A DNA stretch of 64,000 nt from Streptomyces sp. NBC_01465 (GCF_036227325.1 NZ_CP109467.1:372001-436000), one strand, 5' to 3'; positions 52,381 to 61,926 are shown, counted from the first letter of the stretch. The notes: generated from the letters alone by a model not told the origin. Numbers and translations: made by a program.

Positions 52381-53261
52381 GGCAGGGGCCTGGCGCGATT
52401 GAGGTTGATGAGGGGCCCGAGGAGGTCGCCGTACCGCTCCAGGCGCGGCTTGATGTCGTCCATGAGGAAGGTCAGCTCCTCGACGGTGCGGCAGTCGCGG
52501 ACCTCGTCCCAGGTGACGGGCGTGGAGACGGTCGGCTCGGGCCGGGCGCGCAGGGTGTAGGCGGAAGCGGTGGTCTTCGCGGCGGCGTTCTGGCTGTAGT
52601 CGACAAAGACCTTTCCGGGGCGCTGGGCCCGGGCCATCGTGTGGACGACCAGGCCGGGCAGATCGGCCTCCGCCTCGATCGCGATGGCCTTCGCGTACGC
52701 GCTCACGTCGTCGGAAGGAGTGGGCTCGAGCGGGACGAGCACATGCAGCCCCTTGGACCCGCTGGTCTTGGCGTACGAGTGCAGTCCGTCGGCCGCCAGG
52801 CGCTCGCGCAGCCACATCGCCACTGTGCAGCACTCGACGACCGTGGCGGGTGCGCCGGGGTCCAGGTCCAGGACCAGGCGGTCGGCGACGCCCGGGGTGT
52901 CCGCCTGCCACTGCGGCGCATGGAATTCGACGACCAGATTCGCGGCCCACATCAGGGTGGACACGTCCTGTACGAGGACCTGACGTGCGGTTTTCCCGCC
53001 GGAACGCGGCACCTCGGCGCTGCGGACCCACGACGGCGCCCCCGGCGGGACGTTCTTGGTGAAGAAATGCTGGCCGTCCGGCCCGTTGGGATAGCGCAGA
53101 AAGGAGACCGGCCGGTTGTAGAGATGGGCGAGAAGGGACCCCGCGGTGGTGGCGCAGTAGTGGAGGACTTCGCCCTTGGTGGTGCCCGTGGACGGGTACA
53201 GGACCTTGTCCAGGTTGCTGAGCGCCAGGCGTCGCCCCTCCACCTCAGTCATCGGCGGCAT
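52377..53261 (-). CDS. LigD polymerase domain (NHEJ primase-polymerase)
   Basis: 294 aa stand-alone PolDom. LSNLDKVLYPSTGTTKGEVL, the phosphate-binding VSFLRYPNG and FFTKN, catalytic Asp pair in LVLDLDPG, SGSKGLHV, and the third Asp in VFVDYSQN. Fills gaps with a preference for ribonucleotides during end joining. Divergent from ku with 53 bp between starts, so one short region drives both arms of the pathway. ATG 53252 (MTEVEG) is an alternative start. Confidence 0.9.
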   Translation of the reverse strand: MPPMTEVEGRRLALSNLDKVLYPSTGTTKGEVLHYCATTAGSLLAHLYNRPVSFLRYPNGPDGQHFFTKNVPPGAPSWVRSAEVPRSGGKTARQVLVQDVSTLMWAANLVVEFHAPQWQADTPGVADRLVLDLDPGAPATVVECCTVAMWLRERLAADGLHSYAKTSGSKGLHVLVPLEPTPSDDVSAYAKAIAIEAEADLPGLVVHTMARAQRPGKVFVDYSQNAAAKTTASAYTLRARPEPTVSTPVTWDEVRDCRTVEELTFLMDDIKPRLERYGDLLGPLINLNRARPLP

Positions 53262-53314
53262 ACCATGAGAATCCCACGATTCAGGACATATCGGCCCGTC
53301 GGGTAGGAGAAATC

Positions 53315-54256
53315 GTGCGATCCATATGGAACGGCGCCATCTCGTTCGGCCTGGTCAGCATCCCTATCAAGCTCGTGAACGCCACCGAGAACCACTCCAT
53401 CGGCTTCAAGATGATCCACACCGCCGACGGAGGCCGCATCCGCTACCGGAAGGTGTGCGAGCTGGACGAGGAGGAGGTGGCGTCCGCCGACATCGGCAAG
53501 GGGTACGAGGACGCCGACGGCTCGATCATCCCGATCACGGAGCAGGACCTGGCCACGCTGCCGCTGCCGACCGCCAAGACCATCGAGATCGTCTCCTTCG
53601 CCCCGGCCGCCTCGATCGATCCGCTCCAGATGAGCTCGGCGTACTACCTCGTCGCGAACGGCGTCCCCGCCGCGAAGCCGTACACGCTGTTGCGCGAGGC
53701 GCTGAAGCGCAGCGAGAAGGTGGGCGTCGCGAAGTTCGCCCTGCACGGGCGCGAGCGGCTCGGGATGCTGCGCGTGGTCGACGACGTGATCGCGATGCAC
53801 GGTCTGCTCTGGCCCGACGAGATCCGTACGCCCGACGGGGTCGCGCCCGAGTCCGAGGTGACGGTCAGCGATGCCGAACTCGACCTGGCGGACACCCTGA
53901 TGAGCACGCTCGGCGAGGTGGAGATGGCCTCGTTGCGCGACGGCTACCGCGAGGCCGTGGAGGCCATGGTCGCGGCGAAGACCTCCGACGGTGAGGCGGA
54001 GACGGAGTCCGCCGGAGCGGCATCCGGCGGCAAGGTCATCGACCTGATGGCCGCGCTGGAGAACAGTGTGCGCCAGGCGAAGGAGTCTCGCGGCGACGGG
54101 GACTCGGCGCCGGCCAAGGTCACGGCGCTGCGCCCCGGCCAGAAGAAGTCGACCCCGAAGAAGGCCGCGGCAAAGAAGACGGCCGCGAAGAAGACGGCGA
54201 CGAAGCGGACTCCGGCCAAGAAGGCGCCCGCGGCGAAGAAGCGCGCATCGGCCTGA
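53315..54256 (+). CDS. ku: Ku DNA end-binding protein
   Basis: 313 aa from GTG 53315 (AGGAG 6 nt upstream). Ku core barrel: MRSIWNGAISFGLVSIPIKL, RIRYRKVCELDEEEV, YYLVANG, VGVAKFALHGRERLGMLRVV. The core ends near residue 255. The last ~50 residues are Lys/Ala-rich (AAAKKTAAKKTATKRTPAKK), resembling histone H1 tails, as known for extended Streptomyces Ku. Such tails bind DNA and help bridging. Divergent from LigD-Pol and the ligase. Confidence 0.95.
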   Translation: MRSIWNGAISFGLVSIPIKLVNATENHSIGFKMIHTADGGRIRYRKVCELDEEEVASADIGKGYEDADGSIIPITEQDLATLPLPTAKTIEIVSFAPAASIDPLQMSSAYYLVANGVPAAKPYTLLREALKRSEKVGVAKFALHGRERLGMLRVVDDVIAMHGLLWPDEIRTPDGVAPESEVTVSDAELDLADTLMSTLGEVEMASLRDGYREAVEAMVAAKTSDGEAETESAGAASGGKVIDLMAALENSVRQAKESRGDGDSAPAKVTALRPGQKKSTPKKAAAKKTAAKKTATKRTPAKKAPAAKKRASA

Positions 54257-54425
54257 GACATCCGTAGCGGTACTGTTGCCCGCCCCGCAGCAACGAATCG
54301 CCCACCCCAGGGCGTCCTTCCCTGTGAGTCCTTCCGCGGGGGAAGGGGAGACCGTGACGCACGCACACGGCATCTCGTTGGGTTCTCCAGCACCGGAAAA
54401 CCCGAGTGGGACAGAGGAGTTGGGC

Positions 54426-54596
54426 ATGAACCGCATGGTGGTGCAGAAGTTTCCGGCCGGAGGCCCGCGCGGCAGCTGGCCCGCGGAGGAGTTCGCCGCG
54501 GCGCAGCGCGCGCAGGGGCGCCCGGTCGAGGTCGTGATGGACCTCGACGCGGATGCGTTCCTCGTGGTCGCGCGGCAGCTGGAGCCCGTGGAGTAG
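54426..54596 (+). CDS. Small conserved protein of unknown function
   Basis: 56 aa: starts MNRMVVQKFPAGGPRGSWPA and ends in an acidic patch VVMDLDADAFLVV. GAGGAG lies 6 nt before ATG 54426. A GTG at 54354 in the same frame, also with a good site (AAGGGGAG), would give 80 aa. Sits 75 bp before nadE and may be co-transcribed with it. Not recognised. Confidence 0.6.
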   Translation: MNRMVVQKFPAGGPRGSWPAEEFAAAQRAQGRPVEVVMDLDADAFLVVARQLEPVE

Positions 54597-54671
54597 CCGA
54601 ACCTGTTCCGCCGCAAGCCCCTGGATAGAGTGGCCGGGACAGCACATCGTGAAGCGGAACAAGGAGCAGAC

Positions 54672-55502
54672 GTGAGCGAGCCGGCGTCCATCGCCCTGCA
54701 GCAGGAGATCGCCCGGGAACTCCAGGTGGCCGAGACGTTCGAGGCCGAGCGGGAGATCGAGCGCCGGGTGGCCTTCCTCGCCGAGCGCCTCACCTCCACC
54801 GGTCTGCGCTCCCTCGTCCTTGGCATCAGCGGCGGCGTCGACTCCACCACCACCGGCCGGCTCTGCCAGCTGGCCGTCGAGCGGGCCCGGGCTGCGGGTC
54901 ACGAGGCGCGCTTCTACGCGATGCGCCTCCCGTACGGTGTCCAGGCCGACGAGCACGACGCACAGCTCGCGCTCTCCTTCATCAAGGCGGACGAGGTCCT
55001 GACCGTGGACGTCAAGCCCGCGAGCGACGCCGCGCTGGAGGCCTCGCTGGCCGGCGGCGTGAGCTTCCGCGATGCGAGCCACCAGGACTTCGTACTCGGC
55101 AACATCAAGGCCCGCCAGCGCATGATCGCCCAGTACGTGGTGGCCGGCGCGCACAACGGCCTGGTCGTGGGCACCGACCACGCGGCGGAGGCGGTCTCCG
55201 GCTTCTTCACCAAGTTCGGCGACGGTGCCGCGGACCTGGTCCCGCTGACGGGCTTGACCAAGCGCCGGGTGCGCGCCGTCGCGGACCTGCTGGGCGCACC
55301 GGCCGAGCTGGTCTGGAAGGCCCCGACGGCCGACCTGGAGACCCTCGACCCGGGCAAGACCGACGAGGACGCGCTCGGGGTCACGTACGACGACATCGAC
55401 GACTTCCTGGAGGGCAAGCCGGTGGACGAGCGCGCCTTCGAGATCATCGTCAACCGCTACCGCCTCACCGAACACAAGCGCCAACTGCCCGTCGCTCCCT
55501 GA
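54672..55502 (+). CDS. nadE: NH3-dependent NAD+ synthetase
   Basis: 276 aa. ATP PP-loop SGGVDS at 53-58, HQDFVLGNIKARQRMI, VVGTDHAAE, and the C-terminal PLTGLTKRRVRAVADLLGAP with EDALGVTYDDIDDFLEG. Length and lack of a glutaminase domain show the ammonia-using form (E. coli NadE type). Converts deamido-NAD to NAD. GTG 54672 has AAGGAG 5 nt upstream. Actinobacteria mostly use the long glutamine-dependent form, so this may be a second enzyme. Confidence 0.92.
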   Translation: MSEPASIALQQEIARELQVAETFEAEREIERRVAFLAERLTSTGLRSLVLGISGGVDSTTTGRLCQLAVERARAAGHEARFYAMRLPYGVQADEHDAQLALSFIKADEVLTVDVKPASDAALEASLAGGVSFRDASHQDFVLGNIKARQRMIAQYVVAGAHNGLVVGTDHAAEAVSGFFTKFGDGAADLVPLTGLTKRRVRAVADLLGAPAELVWKAPTADLETLDPGKTDEDALGVTYDDIDDFLEGKPVDERAFEIIVNRYRLTEHKRQLPVAP

Positions 55503-55511
55503 GCCGTTGCT

Positions 55512-56426
55512 CTACCCCTTGCTCGATCCAAGGGTCAGTCCCGCGATGAAGTGGCGCTGGAGCAGCAGGAAGACGACGAGCGTGGGCAGTGCGACGATCA
55601 CCGAACCTGCCGCCAGCAGGTTGTAGTCGGTAAAAAACTGCCCGCGCAGGTTATTCAGCGCCGAGGTGATCGGGAGCTTGTCGCCGTCGGACATGAAGAC
55701 CAGCGCCCACAGGAAGTCGTTGTACATCCAGGTGAACTGGAGCGTGGCGAGCGCCGCGATCGCCGGGCGGCACAGGGGCAGGGTGATGCGCCAGTACTGC
55801 GTCCACACGCCCGCCCCGTCGACGATCGCCGCCTCCAGGATCTCCGTGGGCAGGGTGCGCATGAAGTTGGCCAGGACGAAGACGCAGAAGCCCATCTGGA
55901 AGCCGACCTGGACCAGGACGACCGCCCAGTACGAGTCGAACATCGTCATCGAGTCGGACATCCAGTACGGCAGCGGGATCTTGTTGAAGACGACGTACAG
56001 CGGAGTGACGATCACCTGCTGGGGCAGCAGGTTGCCCGCCGTGAAGAGCATCAGCAGGACGATCCCGCCCTTCAGCCGCAGCCGGGAGACGGCGAAGGCC
56101 ACGAACGAGGCGAGGAACAGCGCGAGTATCACTCCGGGGATAGCGATGATCATGGTGTTGACGAAGTACTTCGTCATCCCCGAGTCGCTGAACGCCTGCT
56201 TGTAGTAGTCGAAGGAGAGGTGCTTGGGGAGGGAGAGGTAGCCGTTCTTCGACGTCTCGTCGTACGGCCTGAGCGAGGCGTACACGGCGAGCAGCAGCGG
56301 TGCCAGGAAGGCGAGCGAGACGGCCATCAGGAAGGCGTGGACGCCCAGGCGGCCGGGGCGGATGCCCCGCCGGGCACCGGGCTCGGCCGGAGTGGCCGCG
56401 ACGTCCACCGTGGTGTCGAGCGTCAT
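55512..56426 (-). CDS. Carbohydrate ABC transporter permease, MalG type
   Basis: 304 aa, six membrane segments; EAA loop EILEAAIVDGAGVWTQYWRI then TLPLCRPAI near residue 200 contacts the ATPase. Third gene of the binding protein-permease-permease operon; its ATG overlaps the preceding stop (ATGA). Imports a sugar, most likely an alpha-galactoside given the divergent GH27 gene. Confidence 0.9.
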   Translation of the reverse strand: MTLDTTVDVAATPAEPGARRGIRPGRLGVHAFLMAVSLAFLAPLLLAVYASLRPYDETSKNGYLSLPKHLSFDYYKQAFSDSGMTKYFVNTMIIAIPGVILALFLASFVAFAVSRLRLKGGIVLLMLFTAGNLLPQQVIVTPLYVVFNKIPLPYWMSDSMTMFDSYWAVVLVQVGFQMGFCVFVLANFMRTLPTEILEAAIVDGAGVWTQYWRITLPLCRPAIAALATLQFTWMYNDFLWALVFMSDGDKLPITSALNNLRGQFFTDYNLLAAGSVIVALPTLVVFLLLQRHFIAGLTLGSSKG

Positions 56427-57337
56427 CGGTTCTTCTCCCCTCGGATCTCCTGGACGAGGTACGTCACGACGAATCCCATGGAGACGGCCAGCAGTACCAC
56501 CGCGATGGCGGAGCCGAAGCCGATCCGGCTGGCCTCGCCGATGATGTTGTCGGTGACGAGCACCGAGAGCACTTCGAGGCCGTTGCGGCCGTGGTTGACG
56601 GCGTAGACGATGTCGAAGGCGCGCAGGGACTCGATGACGGTGATGACGCCGACGATCACGTTGACCGGGCGCAGCGTCGGGAAGACGACACGGAAGAAGG
56701 TCTGCCGGTCGTTCGCCCCGTCGATGGCGGCCGCTTCCTTGAGCGTGGGGTCCACTGCCTTGAGCCCGGCCAGATAGAGGATCATCACGTAGCCGGTGTG
56801 CCGCCAGGCGGCCGCGATGAGGATCATCCAGATGTTCAGGTTCGGGTCGCCGAGCCAGTCGGTGGGGTTGTCTTTGTTCCCGAGTACGGCGTTGAGCACG
56901 CCCTGGTCGCGGGAGAAGATCAGCTGGGCGATGAAGCCGACGATGGCGAGGGAGAGCACCACGGGCATGTAGATCGTCGACTGGTAGAAGCGGCTGAAGC
57001 GCACGCCACGGTCGATGAGTACGGCGAGCAGGAGCCCGAACGGTGTGGCGATGAGCCCGAGGAAGCCCAGCCACATCAGGTTGTGGCGCACCGCCGGCCA
57101 GAACGGCGGGTAGTTGGTGAAGAGGTTGGTGTAGTTCTGCGTACCGACCCAGTGGATCGATCCGATGCCGTCCCAGCTGGTGAAGGACAGGACGACGGAG
57201 GCGAGGGTCGGGCCCCACACGATCGCGATGTCGAGCAGGATCGGAATACCCAGCAGCACGCCGAGTACGACGAGGTCACGGCGGGTGAAACGCCGTGGGC
57301 CTCGTCGCTTGGCGCGCCGCGCAGAGGTGAGCGACAC
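56423..57337 (-). CDS. Carbohydrate ABC transporter permease, MalF type
   Basis: 304 aa, six membrane segments; EAA loop LKEAAAIDGANDRQTFFRVV then FPTLRPVNV. GTG 57337 start. Coupled to the MalG-type gene by a 4-bp overlap and 40 bp downstream of the binding-protein gene. No ATPase gene is in the cluster; Streptomyces sugar importers of this class commonly share the MsiK ATPase. Confidence 0.9.
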   Translation of the reverse strand: MSLTSARRAKRRGPRRFTRRDLVVLGVLLGIPILLDIAIVWGPTLASVVLSFTSWDGIGSIHWVGTQNYTNLFTNYPPFWPAVRHNLMWLGFLGLIATPFGLLLAVLIDRGVRFSRFYQSTIYMPVVLSLAIVGFIAQLIFSRDQGVLNAVLGNKDNPTDWLGDPNLNIWMILIAAAWRHTGYVMILYLAGLKAVDPTLKEAAAIDGANDRQTFFRVVFPTLRPVNVIVGVITVIESLRAFDIVYAVNHGRNGLEVLSVLVTDNIIGEASRIGFGSAIAVVLLAVSMGFVVTYLVQEIRGEKNR

Positions 57338-57377
57338 GTCTGTGAACTCCAGGTGGGTCCGGTGAAGTCTGAGCCGG

Positions 57378-58730
57378 TCAGCCTTCGGTGGCGAAGATGG
57401 TCTTCTTCTGCCGTTCGATCCCGTTGACCAGGCCGTCGACGTCCTTGGGGTTGTTGATGAAGCTCTGGATGGCCGGGATCATCACGGTGGACGCGAAGTC
57501 CGGCCGGGTGTCGCGGTCCAGGAACTGGGAGATCTGCTTGGCTCCCGAGACCAGTTCGACGGCCTTCTTCTGCAGATCGGAGTACGTCGACGTACTGGCC
57601 CCGCTGTTGACGGCGACGTTGTTGGGGTCACCGGCGAGGTAGACGTCCTCGGCCTTGGGCGTGGCGAGGTAGGTGAGCAGGTCCTTCGCGCTCTCGAGGG
57701 TCTTCTTGTTCTTCAGCGTCTTCGACTTCTTCGCCAGCAGGAAGCCGTCGATGGGCGCCTCGACGGCGTCCTGGCCGTGCTCCGGGTTGATCTCCGGGAA
57801 GGGGAAGAAGTCGATGTCGCCCTGCTCCGCCTTGGGGAACTGCTGACCGGGGTGCGGCATTCCGAAGACCGCCATGCCGGTCTTGCGCTGTTGAAGGCTG
57901 GTGGCGGCCTCCTGCCAGGTGCGGCCGTTGGCTGCGGGCTGGCAGTACGGGAGGAGGCTGCGCCAGGTGTCGAAGACGTCCTTGACCCGCTTGTCGGTCC
58001 AGGCCTCCTTGCCCGCCATCAGGGACTTGTGGAAGTCGTAGCCGTTGGTGCGCATGTTGATGTAGTCGAAGGTGCCCATGGCGGGCCAGCCGTCCTTGTC
58101 GCAGAAAGCGATGGGGACCAGCTTGTCCTTCTGCATCTGCTTGGCGAGCGCGATGTACTCGTCCAGCGTCTTCGGTGCGGTGTATCCGTGCTGCGCGAAG
58201 AGGCTCTTCCGGTGGAAAACGGCCCAGGGATAGTAGTAGTACGGCGTGAAGTACTGTTTGCCGTCCTCGCCCGTCGACTGGTCCTTCAACGCCTGTGAGA
58301 AGCCCTGGTAGTTCTTCCAGAGGTCGCTGATGTCGAGCAGCAGACCCTTCTTGGCGAAGAACTGCATGCGGTATCCGGCGAACCACATGAAGACGTCGTC
58401 CGGCTTGCCCTGCAGATAGCGGTTGATGTTCTCCTGGAAGGTGTTGTGGTCAACGGTGTTGACCTTGATCTTCCGGCCTGCCGTGGACTGCTTCTCGTAC
58501 GCGGCGAATGCGTCCGCGAAGGCCTTCTTCGGAACGGGGTCCGACGAGTTCGACCCCATCCTGATGGTTTTGGGGTCGCCCCCGGGGCCGCTGCTGCAGG
58601 CGGTGAGCAGCGAAGGCAGCGCCACGGCGCCGGCCCCTACGGCTGCACCGCGCAGGAGATTCCGCCGGGACATCCGATGTCCAGCCACGCTTCCAGGGAT
58701 GACTGAACCGTTGTACGAAGACTGCGCCAT
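57378..58730 (-). CDS. Sugar-binding lipoprotein of an ABC importer
   Basis: 450 aa from ATG 58730 (GGAGGAGG upstream). Twin-arginine lipoprotein signal: SRRNLLRG at 21-28, hydrophobic stretch, lipobox LLTAC with Cys45. Then a family 1 extracellular solute-binding fold (DPVPKKAFADAFAAYEKQST, QGKPDDVFMWFAGYRMQFFA, TPYYYYPWAVFHRKSLFAQH). First gene of the importer operon, divergent from the alpha-galactosidase gene. Expected ligand is melibiose, raffinose or another galactoside; this rests on context. Confidence 0.9.
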   Translation of the reverse strand: MAQSSYNGSVIPGSVAGHRMSRRNLLRGAAVGAGAVALPSLLTACSSGPGGDPKTIRMGSNSSDPVPKKAFADAFAAYEKQSTAGRKIKVNTVDHNTFQENINRYLQGKPDDVFMWFAGYRMQFFAKKGLLLDISDLWKNYQGFSQALKDQSTGEDGKQYFTPYYYYPWAVFHRKSLFAQHGYTAPKTLDEYIALAKQMQKDKLVPIAFCDKDGWPAMGTFDYINMRTNGYDFHKSLMAGKEAWTDKRVKDVFDTWRSLLPYCQPAANGRTWQEAATSLQQRKTGMAVFGMPHPGQQFPKAEQGDIDFFPFPEINPEHGQDAVEAPIDGFLLAKKSKTLKNKKTLESAKDLLTYLATPKAEDVYLAGDPNNVAVNSGASTSTYSDLQKKAVELVSGAKQISQFLDRDTRPDFASTVMIPAIQSFINNPKDVDGLVNGIERQKKTIFATEG

Positions 58731-58941
58731 GTCCCCCTCCTCCGGGGTGGAACCCAACACAACCGAACGCGAGGCTTGGATCTCACTCCCAAGTGGGGGA
58801 CCAGTCAAGGGGTTTGACGAGATATCGAACAACCGTTACCGCATCTCTTCCAACAGACTTCAACAGGCTCTACCGTAAACGCGCGCACCTGACGCGTACA
58901 TGAAGTGATCCGATCACTGGCGAGCACGGAGGAACGTAACG

Positions 58942-60963
58942 ATGCGTCATCTCCCATCCCGCACCACCGGCCGAAGAGTCCTCGGAGCGCTGGCCACCGC
59001 ACTGCTGTGCGCCGGCGGGCTCGCGGCTCCGGCCGCGGCACACGACTCCGCACCGGCCGCCGCGCCACAGCTCAACAACGGTCTGGCCCTCACCCCTCCG
59101 ATGGGCTTCAACAACTGGAACTCCACGGGCTGCCGGGCGGAGTTCAACGAATCGATGGTCAAGGGCATCGCCGACCTCTTCGTCGACAAGGGCCTCAAGG
59201 CCGCCGGCTACCAGTACGTCAATCTCGACGACTGCTGGGCCCTTCCGCAGCGCGACGCGAACGGCAAACTGGTGCCCGACCCGGTGCGATTCCCCAATGG
59301 AATCAAGGCAGTTGCCGACTACGTCCACTCCAAGGGACTGAAGCTCGGCATCTACACCAGTGCCGGAACCAAGACGTGCAACAGCGCCGGATTCCCCGGC
59401 GGTCTGGGCCATGAGTACAGCGACGCCCAGCAGTTCGCCGACTGGGGTGTGGACTACCTCAAGTACGACAACTGCAACAACCAGGGCGTCGACGCCATTC
59501 AGCGCTATACGACGATGCGCGACGCACTGAAGGCCACCGGGCGCCCCATCGTCTACAGCATCTGCGAATGGGGTTCCAACAAGCCCTGGGAGTGGGCGGC
59601 GGACGTCGGCAATCTGTGGCGCACCACCGGTGACATCAGTGACAGCTGGGGCTCCATGCTGTCGATCATGAAGCAGAATCTGCCGCTCGCCGCGGCCGCG
59701 GGCCCCGGGCACTGGAACGACCCGGACATGCTCGAGGTCGGCAACGGAGGCATGACGGACACCGAGTACCGCACGCACTTCTCGATGTGGTCCGTCATGG
59801 CCTCACCGCTGCTGATCGGATCCGATCTGCGCAAGGCGACGCCGGAGACCTTCGACATCGTCACCAACAGTGAAGTCATCGCAGTCGACCAGGACCCGCT
59901 AGGCAAGCAGGGCACCGTGCTCTCCTCCGAGGGCGGCCGCTGGGTCGTGTCCAAGGAGATGAAGGACGGCAGCCGTACGATCGCCCTCTTCAACGAGACG
60001 GGGACCGCGCAGCGCATCGCCACCACCGCGCAGGCGGCGGGGCTGCCGAAGGCGACCGCGTACACCGAGCGCGATCTGTGGAAGCACCAGAGCTTCAACA
60101 CCGCGGGCACCGTCTCGGCGACCGTCCCCGCGCACGGCACTGTGCTGCTGCGCGTCTCGGCGGACAAGCAGTGGGCGAAGAACCCGCCTGCCGTCGAACT
60201 CGGCCTGAACAGCAGCCCGTTGTTGGAGAGCGGTGCCACGGTGGATCTGACCACCACGGTCACCGACCTCGGCCGTACGCCCGCGCTCCAGGCCTCCGTC
60301 GCCCTGACGGGTCCGGCGGGCTGGAAGGTCACTCCGGCCGGTCCGACGTCCAAGGCGGTCGTGACGACCGGCACGGCGCTCACCACGAAGTGGAAGGTGA
60401 CCGCGCCCGCGGGCACGACGGTCGGCGCGTACGATTTCACGCTCACCGCCGCCTACCGCTCACCGTCGGGCACCAGGGTGGAGAGCCAACTGCCCTTCGG
60501 GGGCAGCGTGGTGGTGCCACCGCCCGCCGGGACGTCGTACCTCGGCGATCTGCCGTGGATGTCCTCGAGCAACGGGTGGGGCCCCGTGGAGCGCAACACC
60601 AGCAACGGTGAGAGCGCGGCGGGCGACGGCAAGCCGATCACCCTCGGCGGGACGGTCTTCGCCAAGGGGATCGGGGCGCACGCGGCGAGCGACATCGCGT
60701 ACTACACGGGCGCCAAGTGCAGCTCCGTGACGGCGCAGGTCGGCGTCGACGACGAGAAGAGCACCAAGGGCACGGTCACCTTCGAGATCTGGGCCGACGG
60801 GATCAAGGTCGCCTCGACGGGCGTCCTGACCACCGCCATGCCCGCCCAGCCGCTCACCGCGGACGTGAGCGGGGCGAAGGTCGTACGGCTGGTGGTCACC
60901 GACGGCGGGGACGGGAACGACTCCGACCACGCCGACTGGGCAGACGCACAGCTCAGTTGCTAG
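58942..60963 (+). CDS. Secreted GH27 alpha-galactosidase with NPCBM domain
   Basis: 673 aa. Signal peptide ~1-33 with twin Arg (GRRVLG) and an AxA site (APAAAHD). GH27 barrel ~43-330: nucleophile Asp176 (YLKYDNCNN), acid/base Asp231 (WRTTGDISDSW), GHWNDPDML. Beta-sandwich ~335-410, NEW3-type domain ~414-515, then an NPCBM/CBM51 domain ~530-673 (YLGDLPWMSSSNGWGPVERN, FAKGIGAHAASDIAYY), which binds galactose-type sugars. Releases terminal alpha-galactose. TACCGT at 58871-58876 may be its -10. Tail to tail with the ROK kinase gene. Confidence 0.93.
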   Translation: MRHLPSRTTGRRVLGALATALLCAGGLAAPAAAHDSAPAAAPQLNNGLALTPPMGFNNWNSTGCRAEFNESMVKGIADLFVDKGLKAAGYQYVNLDDCWALPQRDANGKLVPDPVRFPNGIKAVADYVHSKGLKLGIYTSAGTKTCNSAGFPGGLGHEYSDAQQFADWGVDYLKYDNCNNQGVDAIQRYTTMRDALKATGRPIVYSICEWGSNKPWEWAADVGNLWRTTGDISDSWGSMLSIMKQNLPLAAAAGPGHWNDPDMLEVGNGGMTDTEYRTHFSMWSVMASPLLIGSDLRKATPETFDIVTNSEVIAVDQDPLGKQGTVLSSEGGRWVVSKEMKDGSRTIALFNETGTAQRIATTAQAAGLPKATAYTERDLWKHQSFNTAGTVSATVPAHGTVLLRVSADKQWAKNPPAVELGLNSSPLLESGATVDLTTTVTDLGRTPALQASVALTGPAGWKVTPAGPTSKAVVTTGTALTTKWKVTAPAGTTVGAYDFTLTAAYRSPSGTRVESQLPFGGSVVVPPPAGTSYLGDLPWMSSSNGWGPVERNTSNGESAAGDGKPITLGGTVFAKGIGAHAASDIAYYTGAKCSSVTAQVGVDDEKSTKGTVTFEIWADGIKVASTGVLTTAMPAQPLTADVSGAKVVRLVVTDGGDGNDSDHADWADAQLSC

Positions 60964-60966
60964 CCG

Positions 60967-61926
60967 CTATCCGCTGACGGCGGCTGCCGCCTCGCCCTGC
61001 GCGCCGAGCGAGGCGGCAGCCGCCGCACCCACGAGACCCGCGTCCGTACCCATCAGTGCGGGAGCGATCTTCACGTGCTGGACGAAGGACAGCGTCGCGT
61101 AGTCGTGCAGCGCGCGCCGCAGCGGCGCGAAGAGCACCTCGCCCGCGCCGGCCACTCCCCCGCCGATCACCGCGATGTCGATCTCGACCAGTGTCGCCGT
61201 GGCGGCGATCCCGGCGGCCAGCGCCTGTGCCGCGCGCTGGTACGAGGCGACCGCCAGGGGGTCTCCGGCCCGCGCCGCCGCAGCCACGGCAGCGGCCGTG
61301 GCGTCGCCGTCCGGGCCCGGCTGCCAGCCGCTCTCCAGGGCCCTGCGGGCGATGTTGGGGCCGCTGGCGATCCGCTCGACGCAGCCGCGTCCGCCGCAGG
61401 GGCACGGGTCCCCGTCGAGGTCGACGCTGATGTGTCCGATGTGGCCCGCGTTGCCGGTGGGGCCCGGGTGGAGCGTGCCCCCGAGGACCAGCCCGCCGCC
61501 GACCCCCGTCGAGACGACCATGCAGAGGGCGTTGTCGTAGCCCCGGGCCGCACCCTGCCAGTGCTCGGCCGCCGTCATCGCGACGCCGTCGCCGACCAGC
61601 GTGACGGGCAGTCCGCCGGTGGCGCTCCGTACGCGATCGACCAGCGGGAAGCCGCGCCAGCCGGGGACGTTGACCGGGCTGACCGTACCGGCCGAGGCGT
61701 CGACGGGGCCCGCGCTGCCGATGCCGACGGCGCTCACGCGCTCCCAGCGAGGGTCGGCGAGCAGGGTGTCGAGCACCGTGGTGACGGCTCCCATGACCCT
61801 TTCGCCGTCCTCCCGCGCGGGCGTCGGAGCCTGCGCTCGGAGGAGGATCTGTCCGTCACCGCTGACCAGCGCGCCGGCGATCTTGGTGCCGCCGATGTCG
61901 AGCGCGGCGTAGAGGTCGTTGTGCAT
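60967..61926 (-). CDS. ROK-family sugar kinase (glucokinase-like)
   Basis: 319 aa. Phosphate motif LDIGGTKIAG (Asp10, Thr14), catalytic Asp113 (LVGDGVAMTA), GTGVGGG-type motif STGVGGGLVLGG, zinc-site cluster CPCGGRGCVERIASG, and IGGGVAGAG. Phosphorylates glucose or a related hexose, the step after alpha-galactoside hydrolysis. Divergent from the LacI gene across the palindrome at 61989-62000. Confidence 0.9.
   Translation of the reverse strand: MHNDLYAALDIGGTKIAGALVSGDGQILLRAQAPTPAREDGERVMGAVTTVLDTLLADPRWERVSAVGIGSAGPVDASAGTVSPVNVPGWRGFPLVDRVRSATGGLPVTLVGDGVAMTAAEHWQGAARGYDNALCMVVSTGVGGGLVLGGTLHPGPTGNAGHIGHISVDLDGDPCPCGGRGCVERIASGPNIARRALESGWQPGPDGDATAAAVAAAARAGDPLAVASYQRAAQALAAGIAATATLVEIDIAVIGGGVAGAGEVLFAPLRRALHDYATLSFVQHVKIAPALMGTDAGLVGAAAAASLGAQGEAAAAVSG

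Noticed and set aside
58830..58850. ACAACCGTTACC as a second LacI operator in the importer/GH27 promoter
   Set aside because: It resembles GACAACGTTGTC only on one side and is not palindromic.
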